In this document: in pieces, positions 1-7,879 of the stretch | Numbering within the stretch: the first letter of the stretch is position 1 | Layout of the letters: the number at the start of each line of letters is the position of its first letter | Source: Streptomyces sp. R41 | GTDB lineage: Bacteria; Actinomycetota; Actinomycetes; Streptomycetales; Streptomycetaceae | Reading direction: 5' to 3' | Length of the DNA: 64,000 nt | NCBI RefSeq assembly: GCF_041053055.1 | Contig: NZ_CP163443.1 | Coordinates: 6,121,001-6,185,000, forward strand | The notes under the pieces: model-generated | What the model was told of the DNA's origin: nothing | What the model saw: only the letters and a program-made list of their open reading frames with translations | Database searches by the model: none | Translations under genes and position numbers: made by a program

Positions 1-585
1 CTCATCACTGTCGAGCGCGCACTGGAGCTCGGTCTCGACACCTTCGCCGACCTCCACCCGAATGTGGTGGCGTTCGAGGAGCGGCTGCCCAACTCCGAGG
101 GGCAAGGCACCATCTCCATGGCCGAGTTGGTGCGCCGGTCGCTCCGTATGAACCCCTCCCGCGTCATCGTCGGTGAGGTCCTCGGCGACGAGATCGTGAC
201 CATGCTCAACGCGATGTCGCAGGGCAACGACGGCTCGCTGTCCACGATCCACGCGAACAGCTCCAGCGAGGTCTTCAACCGTATTTCCACGTACGCGCTC
301 CAGGCGAACGAGCGGCTGCCCATCGAGGCCAGCCAGATGCTCATAGCGGGCGCGGTGAACTTCGTCGTCTTCATCCAGCGGCGCAACAACTACGAGTCGG
401 GCGGCCGCCTCCAGCGCATGGTCACCTCCGTCCGCGAGGTCAACGGCGTCGACGGACGCGTGCTGTCCAGCGAGGTGTTCGCCGAGGCCCCGGACGGCCG
501 GATCGTCCCGCACGCGCCGATCGCCTGCCTCGACGACCTCGTCGCACAGGGCTACCGGCTGCCCGGCGGCGGGAATTGGGGCTGA
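1..585 (+). CDS. tadA: TadA/CpaF-type pilus assembly ATPase (C-terminal part)
   Basis: The frame is open from the first base of the window, so this is the 3' end of a longer gene and the Walker A part lies upstream. The visible 194 residues carry the secretion-ATPase core: the RVIVGEV Walker B-type strand, then GND-GSLSTIHANS (the conserved His box of the TadA/VirB11 family) and the helix with an AGAVNFVVF strand. It is the cytoplasmic hexameric motor that powers assembly of Flp/Tad pili. TadB and TadC follow immediately (593 and 1570), as in other Streptomyces tad loci. I am sure of the family; the paralogue within the TadA/CpaF group cannot be fixed without the N-terminus. Confidence 0.93.
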   Translation, partial: LITVERALELGLDTFADLHPNVVAFEERLPNSEGQGTISMAELVRRSLRMNPSRVIVGEVLGDEIVTMLNAMSQGNDGSLSTIHANSSSEVFNRISTYALQANERLPIEASQMLIAGAVNFVVFIQRRNNYESGGRLQRMVTSVREVNGVDGRVLSSEVFAEAPDGRIVPHAPIACLDDLVAQGYRLPGGGNWG

Positions 586-592
586 TCATCGC

Positions 593-1573
593 ATGACGGA
601 TACGACTTCTCTCGCCGCGCTCGACTCGCTCGGTTCCATGGGCGGGCTGTTCTCCACGACCGTCCTGTACGCGCTCGCGTCCGGTGTCGCCGTCGGCGGC
701 GGCCTCGCGCTGTTCGCCGTCGCCGTGCGCGGACTGCCCGCCAAGCCCGAGCACGAGAAGCAGAAAGCCAGCGAACGGGCCAATGAGCTGATCCGGTTCG
801 CCGGGCAGCGCGGTTCGATCGCCGCCATCGCCGGACTCGTCGTCCTGCTCCTCACCCGCTGGGCGGTCGCCGGTATCGCCGCCGGTGTCCTCGTCTTCTT
901 CTGGGACAAGCTCTTCGGCGGCGCCTCGGAGGAGCGGGCCGCCATGCGCCGCGTGGAGGCGCTGGCCTCCTGGACCGAGTCGCTGCGCGACACGATCGCG
1001 GGCGCGGTCGGCCTGGAGCAGGCCATCCCCGCCTCCGCGCGCGCCTCCGCCCCTGTACTGCGGCCGCATCTCGACGCTCTCGTGGACCGGCTGCGTTCCC
1101 GTACGCCGCTGCCCGAGGCCCTGCAGCAGCTGGCCGACGAGATCAATGACGCGTCGGCGGACATCATCGTCGCCGCGCTCATCCTCAACGCCCGGCTGCG
1201 CGGCCCGGGTCTGCGCCAGGTGCTCGGCGCGCTCGCCAAGTCGGCGCGCGAGGAGGTCGACATGCGGCAGCGCGTGATGGCCCAGCGCGCCTCGACCCGG
1301 CGCTCGGTCCAGATCGTCGTCGCCGTCTCCATCGCCTTCGTGCTCGGTCTGTCGATCTTCAACCGCGAGTTCGTCAAGCCGTACGGCACGGCGGTCGGAC
1401 AGCTCGTACTCGCCTGTGTCTGCGGCCTGTTCGCGCTCGGCTTCTGGTGGCTGCGCAAGCTGTCCACCATCGAGACGCCGGAGCGGTTCCTGGTGCGCGA
1501 CGAGTCGTCGGTGCAGTTCGTGCGTCCTCGTACGCCCGCGCAGTCCGCACCGGATGAGGGGGTACGCCGATGA
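593..1573 (+). CDS. tadB: TadB-like inner-membrane platform protein
   Basis: A 326-residue protein with hydrophobic segments near residues 20-45, 78-105 and two near 215-270. A T2SF domain (GspF-type) lies between, recognisable by the cytoplasmic helices with the LxEALQQLADEI pattern. It would form the membrane platform on which TadA acts, together with TadC. The ATG at 593 lies 7 bases after the tadA stop, and its 3' end overlaps the next gene by 4 bases, so tadA-tadB-tadC are translationally coupled. TadB and TadC are hard to tell apart by eye. Order and length support TadB here. Confidence 0.85.
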   Translation: MTDTTSLAALDSLGSMGGLFSTTVLYALASGVAVGGGLALFAVAVRGLPAKPEHEKQKASERANELIRFAGQRGSIAAIAGLVVLLLTRWAVAGIAAGVLVFFWDKLFGGASEERAAMRRVEALASWTESLRDTIAGAVGLEQAIPASARASAPVLRPHLDALVDRLRSRTPLPEALQQLADEINDASADIIVAALILNARLRGPGLRQVLGALAKSAREEVDMRQRVMAQRASTRRSVQIVVAVSIAFVLGLSIFNREFVKPYGTAVGQLVLACVCGLFALGFWWLRKLSTIETPERFLVRDESSVQFVRPRTPAQSAPDEGVRR

Positions 1574-2493
1574 ACCTGACCATGCCGATCCTGATCGGTG
1601 CCGTACTGGGCCTCGGGATCTACGCCCTCGTACGCGCCCTCATGCCGTCGAAGCGCAGCGCGGTCGCGCAGGTCGCGCGCATCGACGCGATGCGGGCGCG
1701 CGGGGCGGCGTACGAGTCCGCGCACCACGCCCAGCAGGAGGCCGGCAGGCTCGGCAGCGTACGGGCCCAAGTGGGCGCCCGTGTCGCCGAGTTCTATCTG
1801 CAGCAGGGCTGGGAACAGCGCTCGCTGCGGGCCGACCTGGCGGTCCTGGACCGGAGTTGGGAGAAGTTCCTCGCGACGAAGGCCCTGCTGGCCGCGGCGG
1901 GCCTGTTCTTCGGCCCGTTCCTCTTCGCCATCGTCTGGACGCTCGGCTTCGGCAGCAGTCCGATCATCCCGGTCTGGCTGGCGCTGCTCTTCGCGCTCGT
2001 CTTCTTCTTCCTCCCGGACGTGGAGGTACGGCGGGACGCGGCGGACAAGCGGCGTGACCTGCGGCGCGTGATCGGCGCGTATCTGGACCTGGTGGCGATG
2101 AGCCTGGCCGGCGGCCGGGGTCTTCCCGAGGCGCTGATGGCCGCCGCCGAGGTCTCCGACGGCTGGGCGACGCAGCGCATCCGCAACGCGCTCGCCGACG
2201 CCCGGATCACCGGCATCAGCCAGTGGCAGGCGCTCGGCTCGCTCGGCGAGGAGCTGGGCGTGGAAGAACTGAAGGACCTCTCGGCCTCGTTGGCGCTGGT
2301 CGCGGACGACGGCGCGAAGGTGCGCGAGTCGCTCGCCTCGCGCGCCGAGACGATGCGGCACCGCGAACTCTCCGAGATCGAGGGCAGCGCGGGCGAGAAG
2401 TCGCAGTCGATGCTGGTCGCCCAGCTGCTGCTGTGCGCGGGCTTCCTGGTCTTCCTGATCTTCCCGGCGGCGATGCGCGTGTTCCAGGTCTGA
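1570..2493 (+). CDS. tadC: TadC-like inner-membrane platform protein
   Basis: A 307-residue second T2SF-domain protein. It has an N-terminal membrane segment, a hydrophobic pair around residues 100-140 (ALLAAAGLFFGPFL and WLALLFALVFFFLP), a cytoplasmic helical domain with LDLVAMSLAGGRGLPEAL, and a C-terminal membrane segment. It pairs with the upstream TadB-like protein. The ATG at 1570 overlaps the tadB stop by 4 bases. The last residues are followed by a 74-base gap before the pilin gene, which has its own ribosome binding site and is probably made in larger amounts. Confidence 0.85.
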   Translation: MNLTMPILIGAVLGLGIYALVRALMPSKRSAVAQVARIDAMRARGAAYESAHHAQQEAGRLGSVRAQVGARVAEFYLQQGWEQRSLRADLAVLDRSWEKFLATKALLAAAGLFFGPFLFAIVWTLGFGSSPIIPVWLALLFALVFFFLPDVEVRRDAADKRRDLRRVIGAYLDLVAMSLAGGRGLPEALMAAAEVSDGWATQRIRNALADARITGISQWQALGSLGEELGVEELKDLSASLALVADDGAKVRESLASRAETMRHRELSEIEGSAGEKSQSMLVAQLLLCAGFLVFLIFPAAMRVFQV

Positions 2494-2567
2494 CGGGGCT
2501 GACTGCTCTGAAGTCGACGATCCGCAATTTTTCTTCGAACTCGACGTATTCGAGAGGACAACTCACC

Positions 2568-2819
2568 ATGAACGGACGGAACTTCAGCACCGGGATCCCG
2601 GGGGTGGACTTCCTGATCACCTTCCTCCAGGGCCGGGTGCAGCGCGCCCGCTCCGGCGAACTCGACCGCGGTGCCTCCGCTGTCGAATGGGTCATCATCT
2701 CCGCCGTCGTCGTCGCGATCGTCGGCGTGGTCGCCGCGATCATCAACGCCGCCCTGAGCGACGGCGCCAACAAGGTGGGCGACTGCATCAAGGGCGCAGA
2801 CGCGGGCAAGACCTGCTGA
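2568..2819 (+). CDS. Flp-like major pilin (DUF4244-type small protein)
   Basis: An 83-residue protein, too small to stand out. It begins at the ATG at 2568 behind GAGAGGAC (2552-2559). After an unusually long cytoplasmic leader of about 38 residues comes DRG/ASAVEW, which looks like a type IV prepilin cleavage site with Glu at +5, and then a hydrophobic stretch (VIISAVVVAIVGVVAAII). Two Cys in the short C-terminal tail (DCIKG and KTC) could form a disulfide. Position in the tad locus and the TadE-like genes that follow support a pilin role. The prepilin peptidase at 12988 would process it. The longer reading frame upstream in the same phase overlaps tadC and is not the start. Confidence 0.8.
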   Translation: MNGRNFSTGIPGVDFLITFLQGRVQRARSGELDRGASAVEWVIISAVVVAIVGVVAAIINAALSDGANKVGDCIKGADAGKTC

Positions 2820-2851
2820 GTTCTTCGTCCACTTCTCATACGGGGATACGG

Positions 2852-3307
2852 GTGCGCGCACGCCGAGGGGTACGTCGCTGGGTGCGCCGCAGGGTGGAGG
2901 CCGCCTCCGCCCGCGGCGACTCCGGCATGACCGCGATCGAGTTCGTGCTGCTCACGCCGGTGCTCTTCTTCATGATCTTCGCGACGGTGCAGTTCGCGCT
3001 GTACTTCTTCGCGGACCATGTGGCCCAGGCGGCGGCCCAGGCGGGCGCCCGCAAGGCGCGTGCCGTGGCCGACGAACAGCCCGGCGCGTGGCGCGGCGAA
3101 GCTCGCGACGTCGTCGACAGCTACATCCGCCAGCTCGGCCCGCAGCTGGTGCTCTCCCCGGACGTGACGATGCTCCAGCCCGAGCAGAACACGGTGGGCG
3201 TGGAGATCACGGCGAAGGTGCCCACGGTCTTTCCGGGGCTCGACCTGACGGTGCACGCGCAGTCGTCGGGGCCGGTGGAGAGGTTCGTCAAGGAGGGGGA
3301 GAACTGA
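2852..3307 (+). CDS. TadE-like pseudopilin
   Basis: A 151-residue protein from GTG 2852, with CGGGGA just upstream. An Arg-rich leader is followed by SG/MTAIEF, a prepilin-like site with Glu at +5, and a membrane stretch (LLTPVLFFMIFATVQFALYFF). The rest is an extracytoplasmic domain of the TadE type, with AAQAGARKAR after the membrane helix, which is typical of the family. It overlaps the next gene by one base (TGATG). It is probably a minor pilin or assembly factor processed by the same peptidase as the main pilin. Confidence 0.82.
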   Translation: MRARRGVRRWVRRRVEAASARGDSGMTAIEFVLLTPVLFFMIFATVQFALYFFADHVAQAAAQAGARKARAVADEQPGAWRGEARDVVDSYIRQLGPQLVLSPDVTMLQPEQNTVGVEITAKVPTVFPGLDLTVHAQSSGPVERFVKEGEN

Positions 3308-3735
3308 TGACCGGTCTGGTCTCCCTCGTACGGGACCGGGCATCCCGTGACCGGGGCCTGTCCACGATCGAGGTCGTGATCCTGGCGCCGGTGATGATCC
3401 TCTTCATTCTCGTCCTGGTGGCCTTCGGGCAGTTGGTGGACGGGCGGGGCGCACTCGACGGGGCAGCCCGGGACGCCGCGCGCGCCGGGTCGATCCAGAA
3501 GGACCACTCGACGGCCATGGCCGAGGCGAAGAAGGCGGCGGAGGCGGATCTCGCGGACGTCTGCTCCGGCCCGGTGACCGTGAACCAGACGAGCTCCGGC
3601 TTCGAGCCCGACACCCTGTTCACGGTCGAGGTGAGCTGTGAGGTGCGGGGGCTGGCGATGATCGGTCTCGACGTGCCCACGACGCTCTCGGCCAGCTTCA
3701 GCTCGCCACTCGACCCGTTCAGGAGGACGGCATGA
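3307..3735 (+). CDS. TadE/TadF-like pseudopilin
   Basis: A 142-residue protein starting at ATG 3307, overlapping the previous stop. DRG/LSTIEVV gives another prepilin-type site with Glu at +5, followed by a hydrophobic helix (ILAPVMILFILVLVAF) and the GRGALDGAARDAARAGS segment seen in TadE/F proteins. Two Cys (VCSGPV and VSCEV) may pair outside the membrane. It ends in a 4-base overlap with the TadG-like gene, which places it firmly in the tad operon. Confidence 0.82.
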   Translation: MTGLVSLVRDRASRDRGLSTIEVVILAPVMILFILVLVAFGQLVDGRGALDGAARDAARAGSIQKDHSTAMAEAKKAAEADLADVCSGPVTVNQTSSGFEPDTLFTVEVSCEVRGLAMIGLDVPTTLSASFSSPLDPFRRTA

Positions 3736-4343
3736 CGCTGCGTTCCGCTGGGCGGGGCCGGGGGACGGCCCGAGCTACCCGGGTGACGGCTGGACCTGCC
3801 AGGTGGACGCCTGGACCTGCTCGGGTGACGGCCGGACCTGCTCGGCTGACGACCGAACCTTCTTGGGCGGCCGTACCTTATTGGGCTGCGGCCGTACCTG
3901 CCTGGGTGGCGGCCCGCCGTGCCCGCCTCGACGACCGCGGCTCGGGCGCCGGCGCGGTCATCATCTTCGCGATCGTCTTCCTCTCCCTCTCGGCCTTCGT
4001 CATCGACGGCGGGATGTCCATCTCCAAGCGGGAGCGTGCCGCGGACATCGCGGAACAGGCTGCGCGGTACGCCGCCCAGGACATCGACCGCGAGGCCCTC
4101 TACCAGAACCAGAACGGCCCCGCCCCCATCCGCTACGAGAACTGCGGCGCCCGCGTCAAGGCCTTCGCCCGCGAAATGGGCATGTCCGGCGCGGACATCG
4201 CGGCCACCCACTGCGTCGCCGCCAACGCCGACCAGGTCGAGGTCGAGGTCCAGCTCACCTACTCCCCGGTCTTCACGGGCATGTTCTACGGCGGAGACGT
4301 GGTCGTCCACGGCCAGGCGGTTGCGGAGAACGAGGTCGGCTGA
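3732..4343 (+). CDS. TadG-like / TadE-like pilus assembly protein with repeat-expanded N-terminus
   Basis: A 203-residue protein. The core starts near residue 65: DRGSGAGAVIIFAIVFLSLSAFVIDGG, the Flp pilus TadE/G-like membrane segment followed by SKRERAADIAEQAARYAAQDID. Unlike its neighbours it lacks Glu at +5 of the would-be cleavage site (Ala instead), so it may stay uncleaved, as TadG proteins do. Residues 17-64 are a degenerate heptad repeat written by a 21-bp tandem repeat. ATG 3732 overlaps the previous stop (ATGA) and is preferred. GTG 3906 would give a protein without the repeat. Confidence 0.78.
   Translation: MTLRSAGRGRGTARATRVTAGPARWTPGPARVTAGPARLTTEPSWAAVPYWAAAVPAWVAARRARLDDRGSGAGAVIIFAIVFLSLSAFVIDGGMSISKRERAADIAEQAARYAAQDIDREALYQNQNGPAPIRYENCGARVKAFAREMGMSGADIAATHCVAANADQVEVEVQLTYSPVFTGMFYGGDVVVHGQAVAENEVG
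3781..3924 (+). repeat. 21-bp in-frame tandem repeat (about 7 units)
   Basis: Units begin at 3781, 3802, 3823, 3844, 3865 (18 bp), 3883 and 3904. The pattern is GGGTGACGGCCGGACCTGCTC with drift. All units keep the reading frame and encode heptads such as VTAGPAR, WTPGPAR, VTAGPAR and LTTEPSW, so the array lengthens the cytoplasmic leader of the TadG-like protein. Boundaries were read by eye. Confidence 0.8.
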
Positions 4344-4380
4344 GGGGAGTGGCGCTCAGCCCCGGTGAGGGGCGGCTGGC

Positions 4381-4399
4381 CGCCGGCGTGCCGCCGGCG
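4381..4399. terminator. Short GC stem-loop between convergent genes
   Basis: CGCCGGCG is repeated at 4381 and 4392 and is self-complementary, giving a compact hairpin between the end of the tad operon (4343) and the convergent WXG100-like gene (ends 4402). There is no T-run. It is a possible bidirectional terminator. Confidence 0.35.
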
Positions 4400-4401
4400 A
4401 C

Positions 4402-4743
4402 CTACTTCCCGTCGCCCTTCTTGCCGCCCTTGCCGTCCTCCTGCTTCACCCCGTCCTTGACGTCCTTGGCGAGCTTGTCGTCGAGCTTCTTGAACTCGCG
4501 GACCACGGCGTCGGACATGTCGGCCAGGGCGTCCAATGCCTGGGTGATGTCCTCGCGGCCGTCCTCCCAGCCGGACTCGAAGTCGTCGAGCGCGTCGTAG
4601 ACCGTGTGGTCGCCGAGGTCGTCCTTGTACGACTCGAAGAGCTTCTTGGTGTGGTTGAGGCGGGTCTTGATGTCCCGCAGCCGCCCGCCGTAGTCCTCCA
4701 GCTCACTCAGCGGGAGCGCGAGGTCGCTCTTGCCGTTGCCCAT
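4402..4743 (-). CDS. WXG100-like small helical protein
   Basis: A 113-residue, all-helical, acidic/Lys-rich protein. The central turn reads SGWEDGRED, in the place of the WxG turn, with a helix of about 45 residues on either side, and the length is typical of WXG100/Esx-like proteins. The C-terminal 25 residues are a Lys/Gly/Asp-rich tail. It is the last gene of a minus-strand set with a T7SS-type toxin and is probably a secretion partner or chaperone for it. The WxG is imperfect (W-E-D-G), so the assignment is by architecture and context. Confidence 0.65.
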   Translation of the reverse strand: MGNGKSDLALPLSELEDYGGRLRDIKTRLNHTKKLFESYKDDLGDHTVYDALDDFESGWEDGREDITQALDALADMSDAVVREFKKLDDKLAKDVKDGVKQEDGKGGKKGDGK

Positions 4744-4769
4744 GTCTCAAGTCCCCCAAGCTCGGTTCG

Positions 4770-5396
4770 TCAGACGAAGCGGAAGGTGCTGGTCACCGCG
4801 TCGAAGATGTCGTGGAACGCCTCCGCCAGGTCCAGCACCGGGCTGGCCCCGGAGACGAGGACGACCTGGTCGGTGGTTCCCGGGACGGGAATGTACGTCT
4901 GGGTCAGCACCATACGAAGGGTACGCGTGTCGCCCTGCGCGACGGGTACGTCTTCGACGCCGAACGTCCGGGCTGCCGCCCCGACTTCGCGGATGTCGAC
5001 GGTCGTCACAGTGCGCCAGGCGTCGCCGTCCCGACGGGGCGTGATGGTGCGCAGGTTCTCGGCGATGGCGCGGGGATCGGTGGAGAGCGCCACACCCTGC
5101 TTGTCCTTCGCACCGAGCACGGAGACCGTGACGGTCGCGGACAGGGGTACCCCCTCGAAGTTCTCCGCCATACAGCCCATGTAGATGGCACCGGAGTCGT
5201 GCGCGTCCTTGGCCATCTTGCGGAGCATGTTGGTCAGGTCGGCGCGGTAGGGAGCGAGTTCGGGGATCTCGCGGGTCCGCTCGTCGACGAGGGCACGGAT
5301 GGTCGCGTCCCGGCCCTCGGGGCGGATGTCGAACTCCCACCAGGACTCCGGGACCGAGAGAGACACGCCGACGGCTGCGGTACCAGGGGCAGTCAT
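4770..5396 (-). CDS. Protein of unknown function in T7SS toxin cluster
   Basis: A 208-residue soluble protein with no signal peptide or membrane segment. It starts at ATG 5396, overlapping the previous stop by 4 bases, so it is coupled to the gene before it. There is a helical N-terminal half (ELAPYRADLTNMLRKMAKDA) followed by several beta-type stretches (LSATVTVSVLG, TLRMVLTQTYIPVPGT). It ends in VTSTFRFV. It lies directly before the WXG100-like gene and resembles the unnamed small proteins that accompany WXG100 genes in Streptomyces. I assign no function; a chaperone or adaptor for the secreted partner is one possibility. Confidence 0.6.
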   Translation of the reverse strand: MTAPGTAAVGVSLSVPESWWEFDIRPEGRDATIRALVDERTREIPELAPYRADLTNMLRKMAKDAHDSGAIYMGCMAENFEGVPLSATVTVSVLGAKDKQGVALSTDPRAIAENLRTITPRRDGDAWRTVTTVDIREVGAAARTFGVEDVPVAQGDTRTLRMVLTQTYIPVPGTTDQVVLVSGASPVLDLAEAFHDIFDAVTSTFRFV

Positions 5397-6094
5397 ACGC
5401 CCTCCTCGTCGTCGAAGGTGACGGGCACGTAGGTCTCCGCGTGTTTCGCCAGGAAAGCGCATGCCTCTTCGGGAAGCGGCAGGGGAGCCTGGGCGACGTA
5501 ATCCAACAGGCGCTTCGGTGGGTAATAGTCGACGAACCGGTACTCCACGTGCGCCAGGTTGGCCACGGTGGCATACCTTTCTTCCACTCCGAGGGCCGTG
5601 AGCAGTTCCGGAAGACTCAACTCGGCGACCCGACTGCCCGGATCCACGGGAAGGCGGTAGCGGGTCACGTCGGCAGGCGAATTCGGCAGAGAGCCGTCGG
5701 CGATTTCCTGAAGCTGGGGGTAACCCAGGGCGAACCAAGGGCCGTTCTTCTTGACCACCATCCAGCGATCGGAAACACCGCTCTGGAAGATGTGGCATTC
5801 CGCGCCGGAGAAGACCTGAGACATCCCCAGCCCCATCCTGGTGAGCCGAGGAAGCGATCCGTCCAGGCTGTCGATCTCCTCATGCCCGGCCTGTACCAGG
5901 TGGGTGAACTCGTCGAAGAAGCTCTCCCGCTTGTCGGATCCCTCCAGGCAGGAGAAGTGAATGTTGCCGTCCAGGAAGGAGGGAGCAGCGGCCCATGGGT
6001 CTCGGACAAGCCGGTAACCGACGATCTCCCCGCAGTACCCTTCGACAGGCGGAGCCGCCTCACCGCAGATCTGGCAGCAATTGATGTCGGGCAT
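5393..6094 (-). CDS. Probable immunity protein candidate (unknown family)
   Basis: A 233-residue protein. It begins with a small Cys cluster (NCCQICGEAA and a Cys at about residue 20), which looks like a half zinc ribbon, then a mixed alpha/beta body. Acidic composition and a position 51 bases downstream of the toxin gene are what one expects of the cognate immunity protein. Lower GC in places and more varied codon use than the neighbouring tad genes hint at an exchangeable cassette. I do not recognise the family. The role is inferred only from position. Confidence 0.5.
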   Translation of the reverse strand: MPDINCCQICGEAAPPVEGYCGEIVGYRLVRDPWAAAPSFLDGNIHFSCLEGSDKRESFFDEFTHLVQAGHEEIDSLDGSLPRLTRMGLGMSQVFSGAECHIFQSGVSDRWMVVKKNGPWFALGYPQLQEIADGSLPNSPADVTRYRLPVDPGSRVAELSLPELLTALGVEERYATVANLAHVEYRFVDYYPPKRLLDYVAQAPLPLPEEACAFLAKHAETYVPVTFDDEEGV

Positions 6095-6145
6095 GTCTCT
6101 CCTGGTGGTCAGCTCCGCGGAGCCTGGATTGTCGCAGTCTATGTT

Positions 6146-7732
6146 CTATACGCGGGGCACCGGGATGAGGCCGCCGACGTCGCTCACCGGGCCGCCGGCG
6201 GGGTACGTTCCTTGCGGGAGCTCCAGGACCCCTGTGTTGTCGAAGAACCTGAGATTGCCATCACGGCTGATCACCACCTCCGTGTGAGGTGTGCTCTTGT
6301 TGTCCAGGTCCCGGCTCATGCTGTTTCTGACATTGCGCGCGGCTTCCATCTCATCGGGAGGGCCGGGTATCCGATCCTCCGGGTGCGTATGAGCAATGAA
6401 CTTGTAGCCGTCGTTCGCCAGTTCATCGGGGATTTTCGTGGTGATCTCCGTGCCCTGGAAAAGTCTGAGTTCACCGGCCGCATTCTGAACCACAGCGTGT
6501 TCGACGCCATGGAATTTCTGAAGCTCGGCCATGTGAGAGATGTTCACCTCGTTCGGGCGGATGTGAACGGGGCCGCGCGTGAGAGCCTTGGCGAGTTGGC
6601 GCGCCTTGGGTGACAGCGCGCGGTAAGGGATGGTTCCGCCGAATAGTCGCGTCGATCCCTTGAACGGTCGGTAGATGGCGCGAAGGCCTTCTCCTGACCT
6701 GATCTGCAGGGCCTTTTTGAGGAGCCCTCCGCCGATTCCTTTCATGAACGCACCGCCGAGGGCGCGCAGCCCGCCGACCTTCCACAGCTTCCCGATCTTG
6801 GCGAGGCTGGTGAAGCCCTTCGTGGCGGGTATGCAGTCGAGGACGGCGAAGAGCAGATCGCCCCAGCCCGCTTGGCCGTTGGCCATCTTTCTTATCGTGT
6901 CGGCCAACACGACCAATGCGGCGGCGAACACCAGCCAGCCCAGTGGGCCGCCCACGATCATCACGATGATGCCGACGATGGTCACGACCCACTTGCAGAC
7001 GGTGACGATCTCGTCCCAGTGGTCGGTGACCCAGTCGACGGCCTCTTCCCACCAGTGCCGGTTGTGGATGCCGGCGTCGGAGGCCTCGTGGAGCTTCTTC
7101 ACCGTGCGGCGGGCGGCGTCCTCGCGCAGGCCCTTCGCATGGGCGGCGAGCTTCTTCGCCGCGTCCAGCATGCCCTGGGCGTCGTCCACGTCCTTCTGGG
7201 CGGCGGTCTGCTGCTCCTTGGCGTGCTGCGCGTTGCGAGTGGCCCGCCGGACCTCGGCCTCGTCGGGCTTGGGTACGTCCTTGCCGTGGTTCTTGTTCGG
7301 GTCGTACGAGTCCGCCTTCGCGGTGGCCGTGTGCACCCAGTCGTTCGCGCCGGACAACGCGGTCTGCGCGGTGGAGAGTTCCTCGCGGGCCTTGCGGCCG
7401 TCGCGCAGTGCCTTGTCCGCCTTCGTCTGGGCGTCCTCCAGGTCCGGCCAGTACGTGGCGAGGGCGTCGCCCGCGAGGTCGTAGGACTTCTTGAGCTTCT
7501 TCAGCTTGCCGGGGACGTCCTCGAACTCCGCGGTGAACGCGTCCGCGGTCTTGCCCGCCCACTTCAGGACGGCGTCCTCGTTCGCCATGCCCTTGATGTC
7601 CCGCAGCACGTGGGAGACGTCGTCGGCGAAGTCGTGCAGGGAACCCGCGAGTTTGCGGACCCGGTGCGGGTCACCCGGCGCCGGGTCGTGATCCAGGTCG
7701 AGTATGTGCCAGTCGGTCGGGCGGTGCGACAC
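6146..7732 (-). CDS. T7SS-type polymorphic toxin with JAMM-like C-terminal domain
   Basis: A 528-residue protein. GTG 7732 is chosen because GGGGGA lies about 6 bases before it; a longer frame to 7828 lacks such a site. Residues 1-200 are long helices with W-x-G-like features (KWAGKTADAFTAEF) and match the putative T7SS signal domain common in actinobacterial toxins. About 255-300 is a hydrophobic pair (VVTIVGIIVMIVGG, WLVFAAALVVLAD). The C-terminal 120 residues contain Glu411, His448-Thr-His450-Pro and PGPPD460. This resembles the Glu, HxHP and PSxxD metal site of JAMM/JAB proteases, with Ser replaced by Gly and a loop one residue shorter. Followed by a likely immunity gene. The secretion class is fairly sure; the catalytic fold is inference. 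Confidence 0.7.
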   Translation of the reverse strand: MSHRPTDWHILDLDHDPAPGDPHRVRKLAGSLHDFADDVSHVLRDIKGMANEDAVLKWAGKTADAFTAEFEDVPGKLKKLKKSYDLAGDALATYWPDLEDAQTKADKALRDGRKAREELSTAQTALSGANDWVHTATAKADSYDPNKNHGKDVPKPDEAEVRRATRNAQHAKEQQTAAQKDVDDAQGMLDAAKKLAAHAKGLREDAARRTVKKLHEASDAGIHNRHWWEEAVDWVTDHWDEIVTVCKWVVTIVGIIVMIVGGPLGWLVFAAALVVLADTIRKMANGQAGWGDLLFAVLDCIPATKGFTSLAKIGKLWKVGGLRALGGAFMKGIGGGLLKKALQIRSGEGLRAIYRPFKGSTRLFGGTIPYRALSPKARQLAKALTRGPVHIRPNEVNISHMAELQKFHGVEHAVVQNAAGELRLFQGTEITTKIPDELANDGYKFIAHTHPEDRIPGPPDEMEAARNVRNSMSRDLDNKSTPHTEVVISRDGNLRFFDNTGVLELPQGTYPAGGPVSDVGGLIPVPRV

Positions 7733-7879
7733 GTGTTTCCCCCGTAAACACCTGCGACGTAAAATCATGTCTGCAATAGAACGCGCATGCGAACATAGCG
7801 CATTGACCGTTGCTGGTGTGACGCGCAATGACAGTTGGTCAGTTGCGGGGCGCGCCCCCCAAGTGCCCAGCAGGCCCGC

